This document shows positions 26,730-36,455 of a stretch of DNA of 64,000 nt, in pieces (within the stretch, counting starts at the first letter, position 1; each line of letters begins with the position of its first letter). The notes beneath the pieces are model-generated. The model did no database searches and was not told the origin of the DNA. It saw only the letters and a list, made by a program, of their open reading frames with translations. The stretch covers positions 868,001 to 932,000 of the forward strand of contig NZ_CP016499.1 of assembly GCF_001713475.1 (NCBI RefSeq). Reading direction: 5' to 3'. The position numbers and the translations under genes were made by a program. The stretch comes from Agrobacterium sp. RAC06 (GTDB taxonomy: Bacteria > Pseudomonadota > Alphaproteobacteria > Rhizobiales > Rhizobiaceae).

Positions 26730-28139
26730 ATGACAAACAGCTCCTTCTCCCCCATTCACATCATCGGCGGCGGTCTTGCAGGCTCGGAGGCCGCCTGGCA
26801 GGTGGCCCAGGCCGGCGTCCCGGTCATCCTGCACGAAATGCGCGGCGTGCGCGGCACCGATGCACACAAGACCGACGGCTTGGCCGAGCTGGTCTGCTCC
26901 AACTCCTTTCGCTCTGACGATGCGACATCGAATGCCGTCGGCGTCATCCATGCCGAGATGCGGCTCGCGGGCTCGTTGATCATGGCCTGCGCCGACAAAC
27001 ACCAGGTTCCGGCCGGTGGCGCGCTCGCGGTTGACCGCGACGGCTTCTCCGAGGCCGTCACGGCCGAGATCCAACGGCATCCGCTGATCGCAGTCGTACG
27101 TGAGGAAGTGACGGGCCTGCCGCCGGAGGACTGGGATCTCGCCATCATTGCGACAGGCCCCCTCACCTCGCCGGCGCTCGCCGAAGCCATCCGCGAGCGG
27201 ACCGGCAAGGATGCGCTTGCCTTCTTCGATGCGATTGCACCGATCGTGCATACCGACAGCATCGACATGGACACCTGCTGGTTCCAGTCGCGCTACGACA
27301 AGGTAGGCCCCGGCGGCACGGGCAAGGATTATATCAACTGCCCCCTCGACGAGACACAGTACAATGCCTTCATCGACGCACTGATTGCCGGTGACGCCGT
27401 CGGCTTCAAGGAATGGGAAGGCACGCCCTATTTCGATGGCTGCCTGCCGATCGAAGTCATGGCGGAACGCGGCCGCGAAACGCTGCGCCACGGGCCGATG
27501 AAGCCGATGGGCCTCACCAATGCCCACAACCCGACAGTCAAGCCCTATGCCGTCGTGCAGCTGCGCCAGGATAATGCGCTGGGCACGCTCTACAACATGG
27601 TCGGTTTCCAGACGAAGCTGCGCTACGGCGCCCAGGCCGAGATCTTTCGGATGATCCCGGGCCTGGAAAATGCGGAATTTGCCCGGCTCGGCGGGTTACA
27701 CCGCAATACCTATATCCACTCACCGACGCTTCTCGACCAGAGCCTGCAGCTGAAGGCCCGTCCGGGCCTGCGCTTCGCCGGCCAGATCACCGGTTGCGAA
27801 GGCTATGTAGAGAGCGCCTCGATCGGCCTGCTGGCCGGGCGCTTTGCAGCGGCCCAGCGCAAGGGCGAGACGATCAGCGTGCCACCGGCGACGACCGCGC
27901 TTGGCTCGCTGCTCAACCACATCACGGGCGGCCATATCGTTTCCGACGAGGAGCCTGGCAAGCGCTCGTTCCAGCCGATGAACATCAATTTCGGATTGTT
28001 CCCCGAGCTTGAGCCCGGATCGATCGTCAAGCCAGAGGGCGTCAAGCGCTTCCGCGGCAAGGACAAGACGATAATGAAGCGTCAACTGATCGCCGCGCGC
28101 GCCCTCGAACACTGCAAGACCTGGCTCGGCGCTGCCTGA
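26730..28139 (+). CDS. trmFO: tRNA uracil-54 methyltransferase TrmFO (folate/FAD)
   Basis: TrmFO makes ribothymidine at position 54 of tRNAs using methylenetetrahydrofolate and FAD. It is 469 residues from ATG 26730, with the N-terminal dinucleotide motif [15 protein letters not shown], the conserved EMRG...[17 protein letters not shown] block and the C-terminal GRFAAA. GGAG six bases before ATG 26730 favours it over an in-frame ATG at 26718. It is convergent, eight bases from the next minus-strand gene. Confidence 0.95.
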   Translation: MTNSSFSPIHIIGGGLAGSEAAWQVAQAGVPVILHEMRGVRGTDAHKTDGLAELVCSNSFRSDDATSNAVGVIHAEMRLAGSLIMACADKHQVPAGGALAVDRDGFSEAVTAEIQRHPLIAVVREEVTGLPPEDWDLAIIATGPLTSPALAEAIRERTGKDALAFFDAIAPIVHTDSIDMDTCWFQSRYDKVGPGGTGKDYINCPLDETQYNAFIDALIAGDAVGFKEWEGTPYFDGCLPIEVMAERGRETLRHGPMKPMGLTNAHNPTVKPYAVVQLRQDNALGTLYNMVGFQTKLRYGAQAEIFRMIPGLENAEFARLGGLHRNTYIHSPTLLDQSLQLKARPGLRFAGQITGCEGYVESASIGLLAGRFAAAQRKGETISVPPATTALGSLLNHITGGHIVSDEEPGKRSFQPMNINFGLFPELEPGSIVKPEGVKRFRGKDKTIMKRQLIAARALEHCKTWLGAA

Positions 28140-28147
28140 CGGCGGCG

Positions 28148-28597
28148 TCAGCCGGTCGTGCCTGAGGCGGGGTCCGGTTCTCGGTCGGCATGGCCGAGGT
28201 AGTTTCCGAGCAGCCAGAGGGAAACCTCTGCCGCGATTGCCGGGTTGGCAAAGGTGAACTCGCCGTTGTGGGAGGGGGCGTCGAGAAACTCGACGGCGAT
28301 CCCCTTGCCGTTCGGCAAGGCGCGGACGCGTACAGTGCCGGGCTCGATCAGATGGCAGGCGAAATGGTTGCGCATGCTGCGCATGAAACCTGCCTTATTG
28401 TCATGCAGACGGACGAAGACGGCCTTGCCGTCGACTGTGGCGTGCAGGCTGCGGATTGCCTCCTGCGGAAAGGCACGGCCGAATTCGAGGATAGCGAGGC
28501 CAGCGTCCTGAAATCCCTCATCCTCCTGGCGCATACTACGCGTAGAGAAATAGGCCAGCCCCATGACGAGCGCAAAGACGATACCCCAGGTCACCAT
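28148..28597 (-). CDS. Hypothetical membrane-anchored protein
   Basis: A 149-residue protein from ATG 28597 with an N-terminal membrane anchor (TWGIVFALVMGLAYFS, residues 3-18) followed by a soluble domain. No family is recognised. It is the last gene in the direction of the yajC-secDF block, about 100 bases after the squalene/phytoene synthase-like gene. It may be part of the same transcript. Confidence 0.65.
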   Translation of the reverse strand: MVTWGIVFALVMGLAYFSTRSMRQEDEGFQDAGLAILEFGRAFPQEAIRSLHATVDGKAVFVRLHDNKAGFMRSMRNHFACHLIEPGTVRVRALPNGKGIAVEFLDAPSHNGEFTFANPAIAAEVSLWLLGNYLGHADREPDPASGTTG

Positions 28598-28696
28598 GAT
28601 TTGATCTCGCCTCCTTCCGCGCACACACACTATCGCAATGGCTGCTAACAGGCGAGCCTTGCGTGAACGTGGTGTATCCGGGACGTGACCGCTGCG

Positions 28697-29551
28697 TCAG
28701 ACCCGCCCCGTCAGCAGCAGACGCATCATCGCCATCTGCCGTCGCCATTGCGGCGGGCGAATATCGGTCGAGAGAGTAGCATGGCCGATCTTCATCGCTC
28801 GCTTGAGCACCGGTTCTGCCAGCGTCGCCGGCAGGAAGGCGGCAAGCAGGCTCTTCGGTATTGCCCCGGCCGCACGCGCCTTGCGCAGGTGATCGAGACC
28901 GAAACCGGCAAAGGCCTGGATGGCGGCAGTCACCCGCTCGTCGTTGCCCCCGGCCAGAAATGCGTCCCGGTCCAGTCCGACGGAGGCAAGGATCTGTGTC
29001 GGCAGGTAAACCTGCCCTCGGGCCCGATGGATCGGCATCAGCAGGATCGCGCCGGCAACGGCAAGCGCCACACCCGCATGCCCTGCGATCTCGGATACAG
29101 CTTCGGCAGCCTCTACATCAAGGACCAGAGATGAAAGCTGGATGAGCGCCGCTGCCGTCTCGCCGGCATAGCCTTCGAACATCGCGGTCGTTTCCATCGG
29201 ATCGTCGTAAAGGTCGAAGATGCGCGCGTCGGCCATGGCGACGAGTGGCGCCACAGGCAGCCGCCAGGTCTGTACGGCGCGAAGAAGCTCGGCTGCAACG
29301 GGGTTTGCAGCGGTCTCGCCATGCGCCGAGCCCTCGTGCAGGTCGCGCCAGTATTGCAGTCGCACCTCGCCCGGCAAGGGTTCACGCACGACGTCACGCA
29401 CGCGGGCAAGCTCGGCGTTGTAGGCATAGAGCGCGACGATGGCGTCACGCCGATCGGCCGGCGTCAGAAGGCTCGCGAGATAGCGGTCGCGATCCGACTC
29501 TTGCAAGGCCCGCAGGCAAAGAGCCTCATTGGCCGACGGGGTCTCGCTCAC
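28697..29551 (-). CDS. Squalene/phytoene synthase-family protein, NDUFAF6-like
   Basis: A 284-residue all-helical protein of the SQS/PSY superfamily (AYNAELARVRDVVREPLPGE, then VRLQYWRDLHEG at about residues 43-75). The classic DxxxD metal motifs are not clearly preserved. Alphaproteobacterial members of this group resemble the mitochondrial complex I assembly factor NDUFAF6. No carotenoid or hopanoid genes are nearby, which argues against a biosynthetic role. The start is GTG 29551, 23 bases after the previous gene. Confidence 0.8.
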   Translation of the reverse strand: MSETPSANEALCLRALQESDRDRYLASLLTPADRRDAIVALYAYNAELARVRDVVREPLPGEVRLQYWRDLHEGSAHGETAANPVAAELLRAVQTWRLPVAPLVAMADARIFDLYDDPMETTAMFEGYAGETAAALIQLSSLVLDVEAAEAVSEIAGHAGVALAVAGAILLMPIHRARGQVYLPTQILASVGLDRDAFLAGGNDERVTAAIQAFAGFGLDHLRKARAAGAIPKSLLAAFLPATLAEPVLKRAMKIGHATLSTDIRPPQWRRQMAMMRLLLTGRV

Positions 29552-29574
29552 AATGCACCTTTCGAGGGACGGGT

Positions 29575-29973
29575 TCAGACTGCGATCAACGCGGCCGCGA
29601 CCGGACGCTGCTCGGCCAGCATGATGTTATACGTGCGGATTGCAGCACCGGTTCCCATGGGATCGGTCGCAATGCCCCTCGCCTTCAATGCGACCCGCAA
29701 ATCGGGGTCGACAAGGCGCAACTGCCGACCGGTGCCCAAGAGCAGGAATTCGATGCCGGTTTCGGCAAATACGCGCGCGAGTGAGGCTTGCGTGATCGGC
29801 TCCTCTTCGGTCTGCTCCCAGCCATAGACACCGGAGGGAAGCAGGAGAAGCGATCCACGATGCGACATGTCGGCAAAGCGGAAGCCACCATTGCCGTAAC
29901 TGTCGATACCGGGCCGCCCGGGGAAATGGGCGTCACGGATGGTGACGCCCTTGTCTCCGAAGCCAAAAACCAT
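29575..29973 (-). CDS. Mth938-domain protein, NDUFAF3-like
   Basis: A 132-residue protein of the Mth938/DUF498 group with the signature FRFADMSHRGSLLLLPSGVY and the ending of a small alpha/beta fold (EFLLLGTGRQLRLVDPDLR). Its mitochondrial relative is complex I assembly factor NDUFAF3. It begins four bases after secDF ends, so it is in the sec operon. The bacterial function is unknown. Confidence 0.88.
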   Translation of the reverse strand: MVFGFGDKGVTIRDAHFPGRPGIDSYGNGGFRFADMSHRGSLLLLPSGVYGWEQTEEEPITQASLARVFAETGIEFLLLGTGRQLRLVDPDLRVALKARGIATDPMGTGAAIRTYNIMLAEQRPVAAALIAV

Positions 29974-29977
29974 CGGA

Positions 29978-32530
29978 TCAGGCCCCGGCCTTGGCCGGAA
30001 CCTGCTCGCCCTCGGTCTCGTCCCGCTGGAAGTTTTCCGGACGCAGCTTGAAGGCGATCAGAACCGGGCCAGCGATGTAGATCGACGAGAAGGTTCCGAT
30101 CAGAACGCCTGCCAGCATGGCGAAGGTGAAGGAGGCAATGACTTCCCCGCCGAACAGATAGAGCGCCCCAAGAGCGAGGACCGTACTGCCGGCGGTCAGA
30201 ACCGTACGCGAGAGCGTCTGGTTGATCGATTCGTCGATCAACACCTCAAGCGGCATCTTCTTGTATCGCCTGAGGTTTTCTCGCATGCGGTCATAAACGA
30301 CGACCGTATCGTTCAGCGAGTAGCCGATGATCGTCAGGATCGCCGCGATACTCGTCAGGTTGAATTCAATGCCAGTCAGGACGAACAGGCCGAGCGTGAA
30401 GACAACGTCGTGCAGGGTGGCGATGATTGCGCCTAGCGCGAACTGCCACTCGAAACGGAACCAGATGTAGATCAGGATGCCGAAGAGAGCTGCCGCAACG
30501 CCGATCGTCGCCGAATAGGTCAGGTCGCTCGAGACCGATGGTCCGACCACCTCGACACGGCGAAAGTCGTATTCGGCCTCCAGTTCACCACGAACCTTGC
30601 TGAGAGCCGACTGTTCGGCGTTCTCGCCGCCATCCTGCGCCTGGAGACGGATAAGCGCGCTGGCATCGTCGCCGAAGCCCTGCGCCTGCACCTCGCCGAG
30701 GTTCAGCTGGCTCAGACGGTCGCGGATATCGGAGAGATCGGCGGTTCCGTCACGTGCCTGCACCTCGATGATGGAGCCACCCTTGAAGTCGATCCCGAGG
30801 TTCATGCCAACGGTCGCAAACCCGACCAGGGAGGCAACCGAGATGAGCATGGCCAGTCCGAAATTGAACTTGCGGGCCGCCATGAAGCGAATGTTGCGGT
30901 TGTCGAAGAAACCAGTGCGTACGCTTTTCGGAATGTGCTTCGGGCGCTTCCAGCGGTACCAGAAGGCCATCAACCAGAAGGTCAGGGTGAAGGCAGTAAA
31001 GACGGTCGTCACGATACCGATCGACAGGGTGACGGCGAAGCCACGCACTGGGCCGGACCCGAGGAAGAAGAGAACGACGGCCGCGATCAACGTCGTGAGG
31101 TTCGCGTCGATGATGGTCGCAAAGGCCTTCTTGAAACCGACCTCGATCGCCTGCACCAAGGGTCGGCCATTGCGGGCCTCCTCGCGAATGCGCTCATAGA
31201 TCAGGACGTTCGAGTCGACGGCCATACCCATTGTCAGAACGATACCGGCGATACCCGGCAAGGTCAGCGTCGACCCGATCATCGACAGGGCCGCGAGGAT
31301 CAGGGCAATATTGGCCGCGAGCGCGATGTTCGCCATCACGCCGAAGGTGCCATAGAAGGCGAGCATGAAGAGAACGACCGCGATGCCGCCAATGATGCTG
31401 GCGGTCACGCCGGCATTGATCGAATCCTGGCCGAGGCCGGGGCCTACGGTGCGTTCCTCGACGACCGTCAGCGTCGCCGGCAGAGCACCGGCACGCAGCA
31501 GAACCGCAAGATCGTTTGCGCCTTCGACCGAGAAATTGCCGGAGATCTGTCCGGAACCGCCGAGGATCGGCTCGCGGATGACGGGCGCGGAAATGACCTG
31601 CTGGTCGAGGACGATGGCGAAGGGATTGCCGACGTTTTCCTGCGTTGCCTGGGCAAAACGCTGGGCACCGCGGCTGTCGAAGCGGAAGCTGACGACCGGC
31701 TCATTGGTGCGCTGGTCAAAGGCTGCCTGGGCATCAACGAGGTTTTCACCCGAGATCAGCGCACGACGCTCGATGAGATAGGGAACGGCCGGGTCATCGG
31801 CCGAATAAAGGATCTCCGACTGTGCAGGCGGACGCGTGTTCATCGCTTCTGTGACCGGCATCGTCGTGTCGACCATGTGGAAGGACAGTTTGGCCGTCTG
31901 GTTCAGAAGCGCTTTCAGGCGCTGCGGATCAGTCAGGCCCGGGACCTGGACGATGATGCGGTCATCCCCCTGGCGCTGGATGAGCGGTTCGGTCGTCCCC
32001 AATTCGTCGACACGGCGGCGAACGACTTCCATCGACTGCGTCAGGGCAGAGGATACGCGGTAGTCGATGCCCGCGTCGGTCAGCGTCAGGCGCAGCACGC
32101 CGCCCTCGGCCTGCTCGAGAGCAACCTCCGTCACAGAACCGCCGGTCAGACCGCCGATGCTGACGGGATCGGTCAGCGAGCGCAGCGCTTCGATTGCTTC
32201 CGGCACCTTGTCCGCATCGGTAATGCGAACCTGGATCTGCTGGCCGACGCCGGAAAGGCCCGTATAGCGGATGCCGGCTTCGCGAAGCTGGGTCCGGACG
32301 TCGCCGACGATCGTCTCAAGGCGTTCCTTGACGATATCCTCGCGCTCGAGCCTCAGCATGATGTGCGAGCCGCCCTGCAGGTCGAGGCCGAGCGTCACCT
32401 TGCTCGTGGGGAACCAGGAGGGGAATGCTTCCAGTTCCTCGTCCGTGAAGGCATTGGGCAGGGCGACAAGGACGCCGAGCGCAACGGTCAACCAGATGAA
32501 CAATGTCTTCCAGCGGGAAATGTAAAGCAT
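29978..32530 (-). CDS. secDF: Fused SecD-SecF protein translocase subunit
   Basis: An 850-residue single polypeptide. Residues 1 to about 530 are SecD: first membrane helix near residues 7-25, large periplasmic domain, then five helices with GIAGIVLTMGMAVDSNVLIYERIREE. Residues about 545-850 are SecF, with NIRFMAARKFNF and GYSLNDTVVVYDRMRENL. SecDF uses the proton gradient to pull secreted proteins out of SecYEG. Fusion is common in rhizobia and some Gram-positives. It follows yajC by 62 bases, which hold a GC hairpin. Confidence 0.96.
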   Translation of the reverse strand: MLYISRWKTLFIWLTVALGVLVALPNAFTDEELEAFPSWFPTSKVTLGLDLQGGSHIMLRLEREDIVKERLETIVGDVRTQLREAGIRYTGLSGVGQQIQVRITDADKVPEAIEALRSLTDPVSIGGLTGGSVTEVALEQAEGGVLRLTLTDAGIDYRVSSALTQSMEVVRRRVDELGTTEPLIQRQGDDRIIVQVPGLTDPQRLKALLNQTAKLSFHMVDTTMPVTEAMNTRPPAQSEILYSADDPAVPYLIERRALISGENLVDAQAAFDQRTNEPVVSFRFDSRGAQRFAQATQENVGNPFAIVLDQQVISAPVIREPILGGSGQISGNFSVEGANDLAVLLRAGALPATLTVVEERTVGPGLGQDSINAGVTASIIGGIAVVLFMLAFYGTFGVMANIALAANIALILAALSMIGSTLTLPGIAGIVLTMGMAVDSNVLIYERIREEARNGRPLVQAIEVGFKKAFATIIDANLTTLIAAVVLFFLGSGPVRGFAVTLSIGIVTTVFTAFTLTFWLMAFWYRWKRPKHIPKSVRTGFFDNRNIRFMAARKFNFGLAMLISVASLVGFATVGMNLGIDFKGGSIIEVQARDGTADLSDIRDRLSQLNLGEVQAQGFGDDASALIRLQAQDGGENAEQSALSKVRGELEAEYDFRRVEVVGPSVSSDLTYSATIGVAAALFGILIYIWFRFEWQFALGAIIATLHDVVFTLGLFVLTGIEFNLTSIAAILTIIGYSLNDTVVVYDRMRENLRRYKKMPLEVLIDESINQTLSRTVLTAGSTVLALGALYLFGGEVIASFTFAMLAGVLIGTFSSIYIAGPVLIAFKLRPENFQRDETEGEQVPAKAGA

Positions 32531-32565
32531 GGAACTCTCGAATCAGGGCATCGGAAAATGGCAAA

Positions 32566-32584
32566 GGCCGGCGCAAGGCCGGCC
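32566..32584 (-). other. GC hairpin between yajC and secDF
   Basis: GGCCGGC (32566-32572), 5-base loop, GCCGGCC (32578-32584), with no long T tract. It could reduce read-through or stabilise the yajC message. Confidence 0.45.
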
Positions 32585-32592
32585 CAGCGGGA

Positions 32593-32940
32593 TCAGGCGG
32601 CGGTTTCGGTCTTGACCGGTTCGCCCTTGACGCGGACTTCCGCCACATACTGGCGCATTGCACGAACCTTCACGCCGTCGGCGATTTCGAGTTCGAGTTC
32701 CTTGTCGTCGATCACCTTGGTGACCTTGGCGACGATGCCGCCACCCATGATGACCTGATCGCCACGACGGATGGCAGACAGCGTCTCTTCACGCTTCTTC
32801 ATCTGCTGGCGCTGCGGACGGATCAGGAAGAAATACCAGACCACCATCAGCGGTGCGAAGAGCAGCAGCATTTCCAGTCCGGATCCCATCGCGCTCGGGG
32901 CAGCAACTGCGTCCTGGGCAAAGGCCTCGGTGATAAACAT
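32593..32940 (-). CDS. yajC: Preprotein translocase accessory subunit YajC
   Basis: A 115-residue protein from ATG 32940 with one membrane helix (MLLLFAPLMVVWYFFLIRPQ, residues about 22-41), followed by the conserved RPQRQQMKKREE and RRGDQVIMGGGIVAKVTKV. It associates with SecDF. First in the yajC-secDF-Mth938-SQS/PSY run. Confidence 0.95.
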   Translation of the reverse strand: MFITEAFAQDAVAAPSAMGSGLEMLLLFAPLMVVWYFFLIRPQRQQMKKREETLSAIRRGDQVIMGGGIVAKVTKVIDDKELELEIADGVKVRAMRQYVAEVRVKGEPVKTETAA

Positions 32941-33145
32941 GAAAGACTCCCTATTGAAGCGTATTGGGGAGCCGCCCGGCCCCCTCGTCAGGTCGCCGGA
33001 ATATAGTGAGAGAGCCCATGAATGCAACAGAAACAGCGCCGGGGCGTACCATTTTCAGGCCCCTTACCCTTTATGCCCGCAATTCTGCGTGATACCGCCC
33101 AAGCTCAGGCTTGCACAGCCGGACCGGACGACGAGGAGCAGGACG

Positions 33146-34018
33146 ATGGATGATCAGACCGTGAGCGCACTTTTGGCGGAAGTGAAGCGTCTCACCGAGG
33201 CCGTGGAACGGCTGGCAGGGCCGGCACCCGCCTTCAACGACTGGGAGGCCGCAGACTGTTTCGTCTGGTCTCCGGCACGGCTTCACCTGCAACCCGTCAA
33301 GCGACCGAACCGGGTGGAACTGGGCCTGATCCGCGGTGTCGACCATGTGCGCGACATCCTGCACGAAAATACATTGCGCTTCGCCGAAGGTTATCCTGCG
33401 AACAACGTGCTGCTCTGGGGTGCGCGCGGCATGGGCAAGTCGGCACTGGTCAAGGCCGTCCATGCCGACATCATCAAGACCAACGGCATCGCGCTGAAGC
33501 TCGTCGAAGTGCATCGGGAGGATATCTCGACGCTGCCGGGGCTGCTCGAGATTATCAAGGATGCGCCGCACCGGATCGTCGTCTTCTGCGACGACCTCTC
33601 CTTCGACCATGACGACACCGCCTACAAATCTCTGAAGGCAGCGCTGGACGGCGGCGTCGAGGGCCGGCCGGACAATGTGCTTTTCTACGCCACCTCTAAC
33701 CGGCGCCATCTTTTGCCGCGCCACATGATGGAAAACGAGCAGTCGACGGCGATCAACCCGTCAGAAGCCGTAGAGGAGAAGGTCTCGCTCTCGGACCGGT
33801 TCGGCCTCTGGCTCGGCTTCCACAAATGCAGCCAGGACGACTATCTGACGATGATCGACGGCTATGCAGCGCATTTCGCGCTGCCGCTGCCCCGCGAGCA
33901 GTTGCATCATGAAGCGCTGGAATGGGCAACCACGCGCGGCGGCCGCTCAGGGCGCGTTGCCTGGCAATACATTCAGGATCTCGCCGGACGCCTCCGGATC
34001 TCCACCGAACGCCGCTGA
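33146..34018 (+). CDS. DUF815-family AAA-type ATPase
   Basis: A 290-residue protein with Walker A LLWGARGMGKSALVKAV (about residues 89-105), Walker B IVVFCDDLSFD and sensor-like TSNRRHLLPRH, the standard DUF815 set. The biological role of the family is unclear. ATG 33146 has AGGAGCAGG upstream. It is divergent from yajC and convergent with the LysM/M23 gene, with a shared terminator at 34041. Confidence 0.9.
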   Translation: MDDQTVSALLAEVKRLTEAVERLAGPAPAFNDWEAADCFVWSPARLHLQPVKRPNRVELGLIRGVDHVRDILHENTLRFAEGYPANNVLLWGARGMGKSALVKAVHADIIKTNGIALKLVEVHREDISTLPGLLEIIKDAPHRIVVFCDDLSFDHDDTAYKSLKAALDGGVEGRPDNVLFYATSNRRHLLPRHMMENEQSTAINPSEAVEEKVSLSDRFGLWLGFHKCSQDDYLTMIDGYAAHFALPLPREQLHHEALEWATTRGGRSGRVAWQYIQDLAGRLRISTERR

Positions 34019-34040
34019 ATCTCTCCACCCGCAGAATCAG

Positions 34041-34072
34041 AAAGGCCCGGAGCGCGAGCTCCGGGCCTTTTC
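34041..34072. terminator. Bidirectional terminator
   Basis: AAAGGCCCGGAGC (34041-34053), GCGA loop, GCTCCGGGCCTTT (34058-34070): a 13-base perfect stem between convergent genes. Confidence 0.9.
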
Positions 34073-34092
34073 ACTGACCTGTACGCAATACA

Positions 34093-35622
34093 CTATTCCA
34101 GGTAAGTGATCGGGTTGACCGGTGCTGCATCCTTGCGGACTTCGAAGTGCAGCATCGGACGCTTGACGTTGCCGGTCATGCCGGATGTAGCGATGGTCTG
34201 GCCGCGCTGGACCTTCTGGCCACGCTGAACCGACAGGCTGTCGGCATGGCCGTAGACGGTGACCTTGCCATCGTCGTGACGGACGAGAACCGTGTTGCCG
34301 AGTTCCTTGAGGCCGTTGCCGGCATAGATGACCACGCCGTTCTCGGCGGCCTTGATCGGCGTGCCCTGCGGCACGGAGATCGCGATACCGTCGCTGCGCT
34401 TGCCATCGATATTGGCGCCAAAATTGGCGATCACGGCACCGCGGGCCGGCCAGCGATACTTGCCGATGCCGGTCAATTCGGGTGCGGCCGTTTCCGGCTT
34501 GGCAGCGGCGACTTCCGTCACCGACTTGTTAGCGGCCGGGGCTTGGTATTGAGCGGGCTGACCGGCAGCCGGCACGGAGGCCGTCTTGACCGGATCGGCG
34601 GCCGCTGCAGCCGGAGCCTGGGCAACTGCGGGTGCCACGGCCCTCTTTGCCGGGACGACGAGCGGCTGTCCGATGCGGATGTTCCCGGTCGTCAGACCGT
34701 TGGCGCTCTTAAGATCATCGACCGAAACGCCGTTGGCCTTGGCGATGCGCGCCAGGGAATCGCCAGGCTTCACGATGTAGGAGCCGGCACCAGCACCGGC
34801 GCCCGCATCCGACTTGCCGGTGGCGGCTGATGCCGAAACCTGCTGCTTTTCGCGGGAATTCGGGGCATTCGGCAGGACGGCCACGTTCTGCTGCTGGTCG
34901 CCCGGCAGCACAGGCTTGCGGCCATCGGTCGGCAGGCCGGACGCATCGGCCGCAGCGCGGGCCGCATTGGGACCGCCGAAGGTCGGGATGATCACGAGTT
35001 GGCCGGGGGCCGCATCGCTGAGATGGGTCAGACCATTGGCCTTGAGGAGTTCCTTCTGCGGAACGCCATAGCGATCAGCGAGCGTCGCGATGGTCTCGCC
35101 GGGCCGCAAGGTCACGCGGGCAGCACCGGCCGTCGACCAACCGCCCTGACGGGGCGTCGAACCGGTCGATGTCGGCTCGGCCAGAACCTGGCCTGGGTTG
35201 ACCGCAGCCACCTGACCGGCTTGCGGCTGAGGTGCAGACGGGAAGGGCTGCGCAAGCGCTGCAGCACGCTCGGAATTGTTGCCAGATGCAGATGGCGCGG
35301 CGAGTTCGGCGCGCTGCACGGAGGCCGGCGTGCTTGCCGCCCGGGCAGATGCCGGCGCCTCGTAAGCCGGGCTTGCCGGCATCGGCTGCGCCATGGCCTG
35401 AGACTGACCGTACATGCCGCCGCCACCGATATTCTCGGCAGGGACCGGCGGCTGATTGCGCTGCTGACGAGGAATGGACGCCGTGGTCAGACTGTCGGTG
35501 GAGAAGACCGAGCTGAAGCGCGAGGCGTCTGAACTACACCCGGCTGCCGTACCGGCCAGGAGGAGCGCGCCGCACAAACGAGCGACAGACAATCCAGCTT
35601 TCGGCGATACACTTTTACGCAT
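34093..35622 (-). CDS. LysM/M23 lipoprotein (NlpD/DipM-like)
   Basis: A 509-residue envelope protein. Residues 1 to about 29 look like a lipoprotein signal peptide with Cys in LLLAGTAAGC. Two LysM domains follow (VTLRPGETIATLADRYGVP and YIVKPGDSLARIAKANGVS), separated by Ala/Pro/Gln-rich linkers. A C-terminal M23 domain (last about 125 residues) ends in HFEVRKDAAPVNPITYLE. Metal-binding residues are missing: SDGIAI stands for H-x-x-x-D, and LHFEVR for HxH. This is as in NlpD/EnvC, which activate amidases instead of cutting peptidoglycan. ATG 35622 was chosen. Confidence 0.88.
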   Translation of the reverse strand: MRKSVSPKAGLSVARLCGALLLAGTAAGCSSDASRFSSVFSTDSLTTASIPRQQRNQPPVPAENIGGGGMYGQSQAMAQPMPASPAYEAPASARAASTPASVQRAELAAPSASGNNSERAAALAQPFPSAPQPQAGQVAAVNPGQVLAEPTSTGSTPRQGGWSTAGAARVTLRPGETIATLADRYGVPQKELLKANGLTHLSDAAPGQLVIIPTFGGPNAARAAADASGLPTDGRKPVLPGDQQQNVAVLPNAPNSREKQQVSASAATGKSDAGAGAGAGSYIVKPGDSLARIAKANGVSVDDLKSANGLTTGNIRIGQPLVVPAKRAVAPAVAQAPAAAAADPVKTASVPAAGQPAQYQAPAANKSVTEVAAAKPETAAPELTGIGKYRWPARGAVIANFGANIDGKRSDGIAISVPQGTPIKAAENGVVIYAGNGLKELGNTVLVRHDDGKVTVYGHADSLSVQRGQKVQRGQTIATSGMTGNVKRPMLHFEVRKDAAPVNPITYLE

Positions 35623-35699
35623 GACTCGACCCACATATGACACAACTTGATGTGGGTTCATTAAAGCGCGTTAGTATTACCGGGCAGTTAACCCCGTGG

Positions 35700-35716
35700 A
35701 TTCGTTATGAACGAAT
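35700..35716. other. Inverted repeat between pcm and the LysM/M23 gene
   Basis: ATTCGTT (35700-35706), ATG spacer, AACGAAT (35710-35716), perfect arms in the 179-base gap upstream of the lipoprotein gene. Possibly an operator; the regulator is unknown. Confidence 0.3.
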
Positions 35717-35801
35717 TCGGCGAAGCGCATATAAATTATGCAGAGACGGGCGCTCTTGCGCCTGCGCTCAATGGGATCTGCAAAGTTCGAAAAATCTGAA
35801 T

Positions 35802-36455
35802 TCAGAGGTGCTGGGCAATCTTCGGCTGCAGGGGCAGGAAGGGTACCTCGAACAGATCCTCCCGTTCGAAGCGGCTCCCGGTCTTGGTCAGACGGACCAT
35901 GACGCAGCGCTCCTCGTCCAGCATGATCGGCGCAAGCAGCATGCCGCCGGACACGAGTTGTTCGGCAAAGAAACGGGGCATGACGGGATAGGCCGCCGTG
36001 GACACGATTCGGTCGAAGGTCCCCTCGCCCGGCAGCCCGTTCGAACCGTCGACCTGGCGCAGGATAACGTTACGAAGCGCAAGCCGCTCCAATCGACCCT
36101 GGGCGCTCGCAATCAGTGTCTTGTATCGTTCGATCGAGATCACCCGCTCGGCGAGCCGCCCGAGAACGGCGGTCGCAAAGCCACTGCCGGTGCCGATCTC
36201 AAGCACGCGATGTCCTGGCTTCACCTGCAGCATGGAAAGCAGTCGAACGGCGAGATCCGCGCCTTCCATGAACTGCCCGCATTCGATCGGGATGGAGCGG
36301 CTGGAATAGGCGCTCTGGGCATATTCGGGCGGAACGAAGCTCGAGCGATGCGTCTGCTCGACGGCCGTCAGCAGGTCGAGATCGGTGATGCCTTCAGCCC
36401 TGAGCCGCAGGACCAGAGCCGCAAAGCCCTCGCGCTCGACCAGGGCAGACCTCAC
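35802..36455 (-). CDS. pcm: Protein-L-isoaspartate O-methyltransferase
   Basis: A repair enzyme that methylates isoaspartyl residues with S-adenosylmethionine, 217 residues. The SAM loop is [18 protein letters not shown], preceded by the conserved [10 protein letters not shown], and the post-I region [10 protein letters not shown] is present. Its GTG start overlaps the surE stop (GTGA). surE-pcm pairing is common in proteobacteria and fits a stationary-phase maintenance role. Confidence 0.94.
   Translation of the reverse strand: MRSALVEREGFAALVLRLRAEGITDLDLLTAVEQTHRSSFVPPEYAQSAYSSRSIPIECGQFMEGADLAVRLLSMLQVKPGHRVLEIGTGSGFATAVLGRLAERVISIERYKTLIASAQGRLERLALRNVILRQVDGSNGLPGEGTFDRIVSTAAYPVMPRFFAEQLVSGGMLLAPIMLDEERCVMVRLTKTGSRFEREDLFEVPFLPLQPKIAQHL

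Noticed and set aside
30935..32758. 607-codon plus-strand frame opposite secDF
   Set aside because: Shadow frame; secDF on the other strand has full family signatures.
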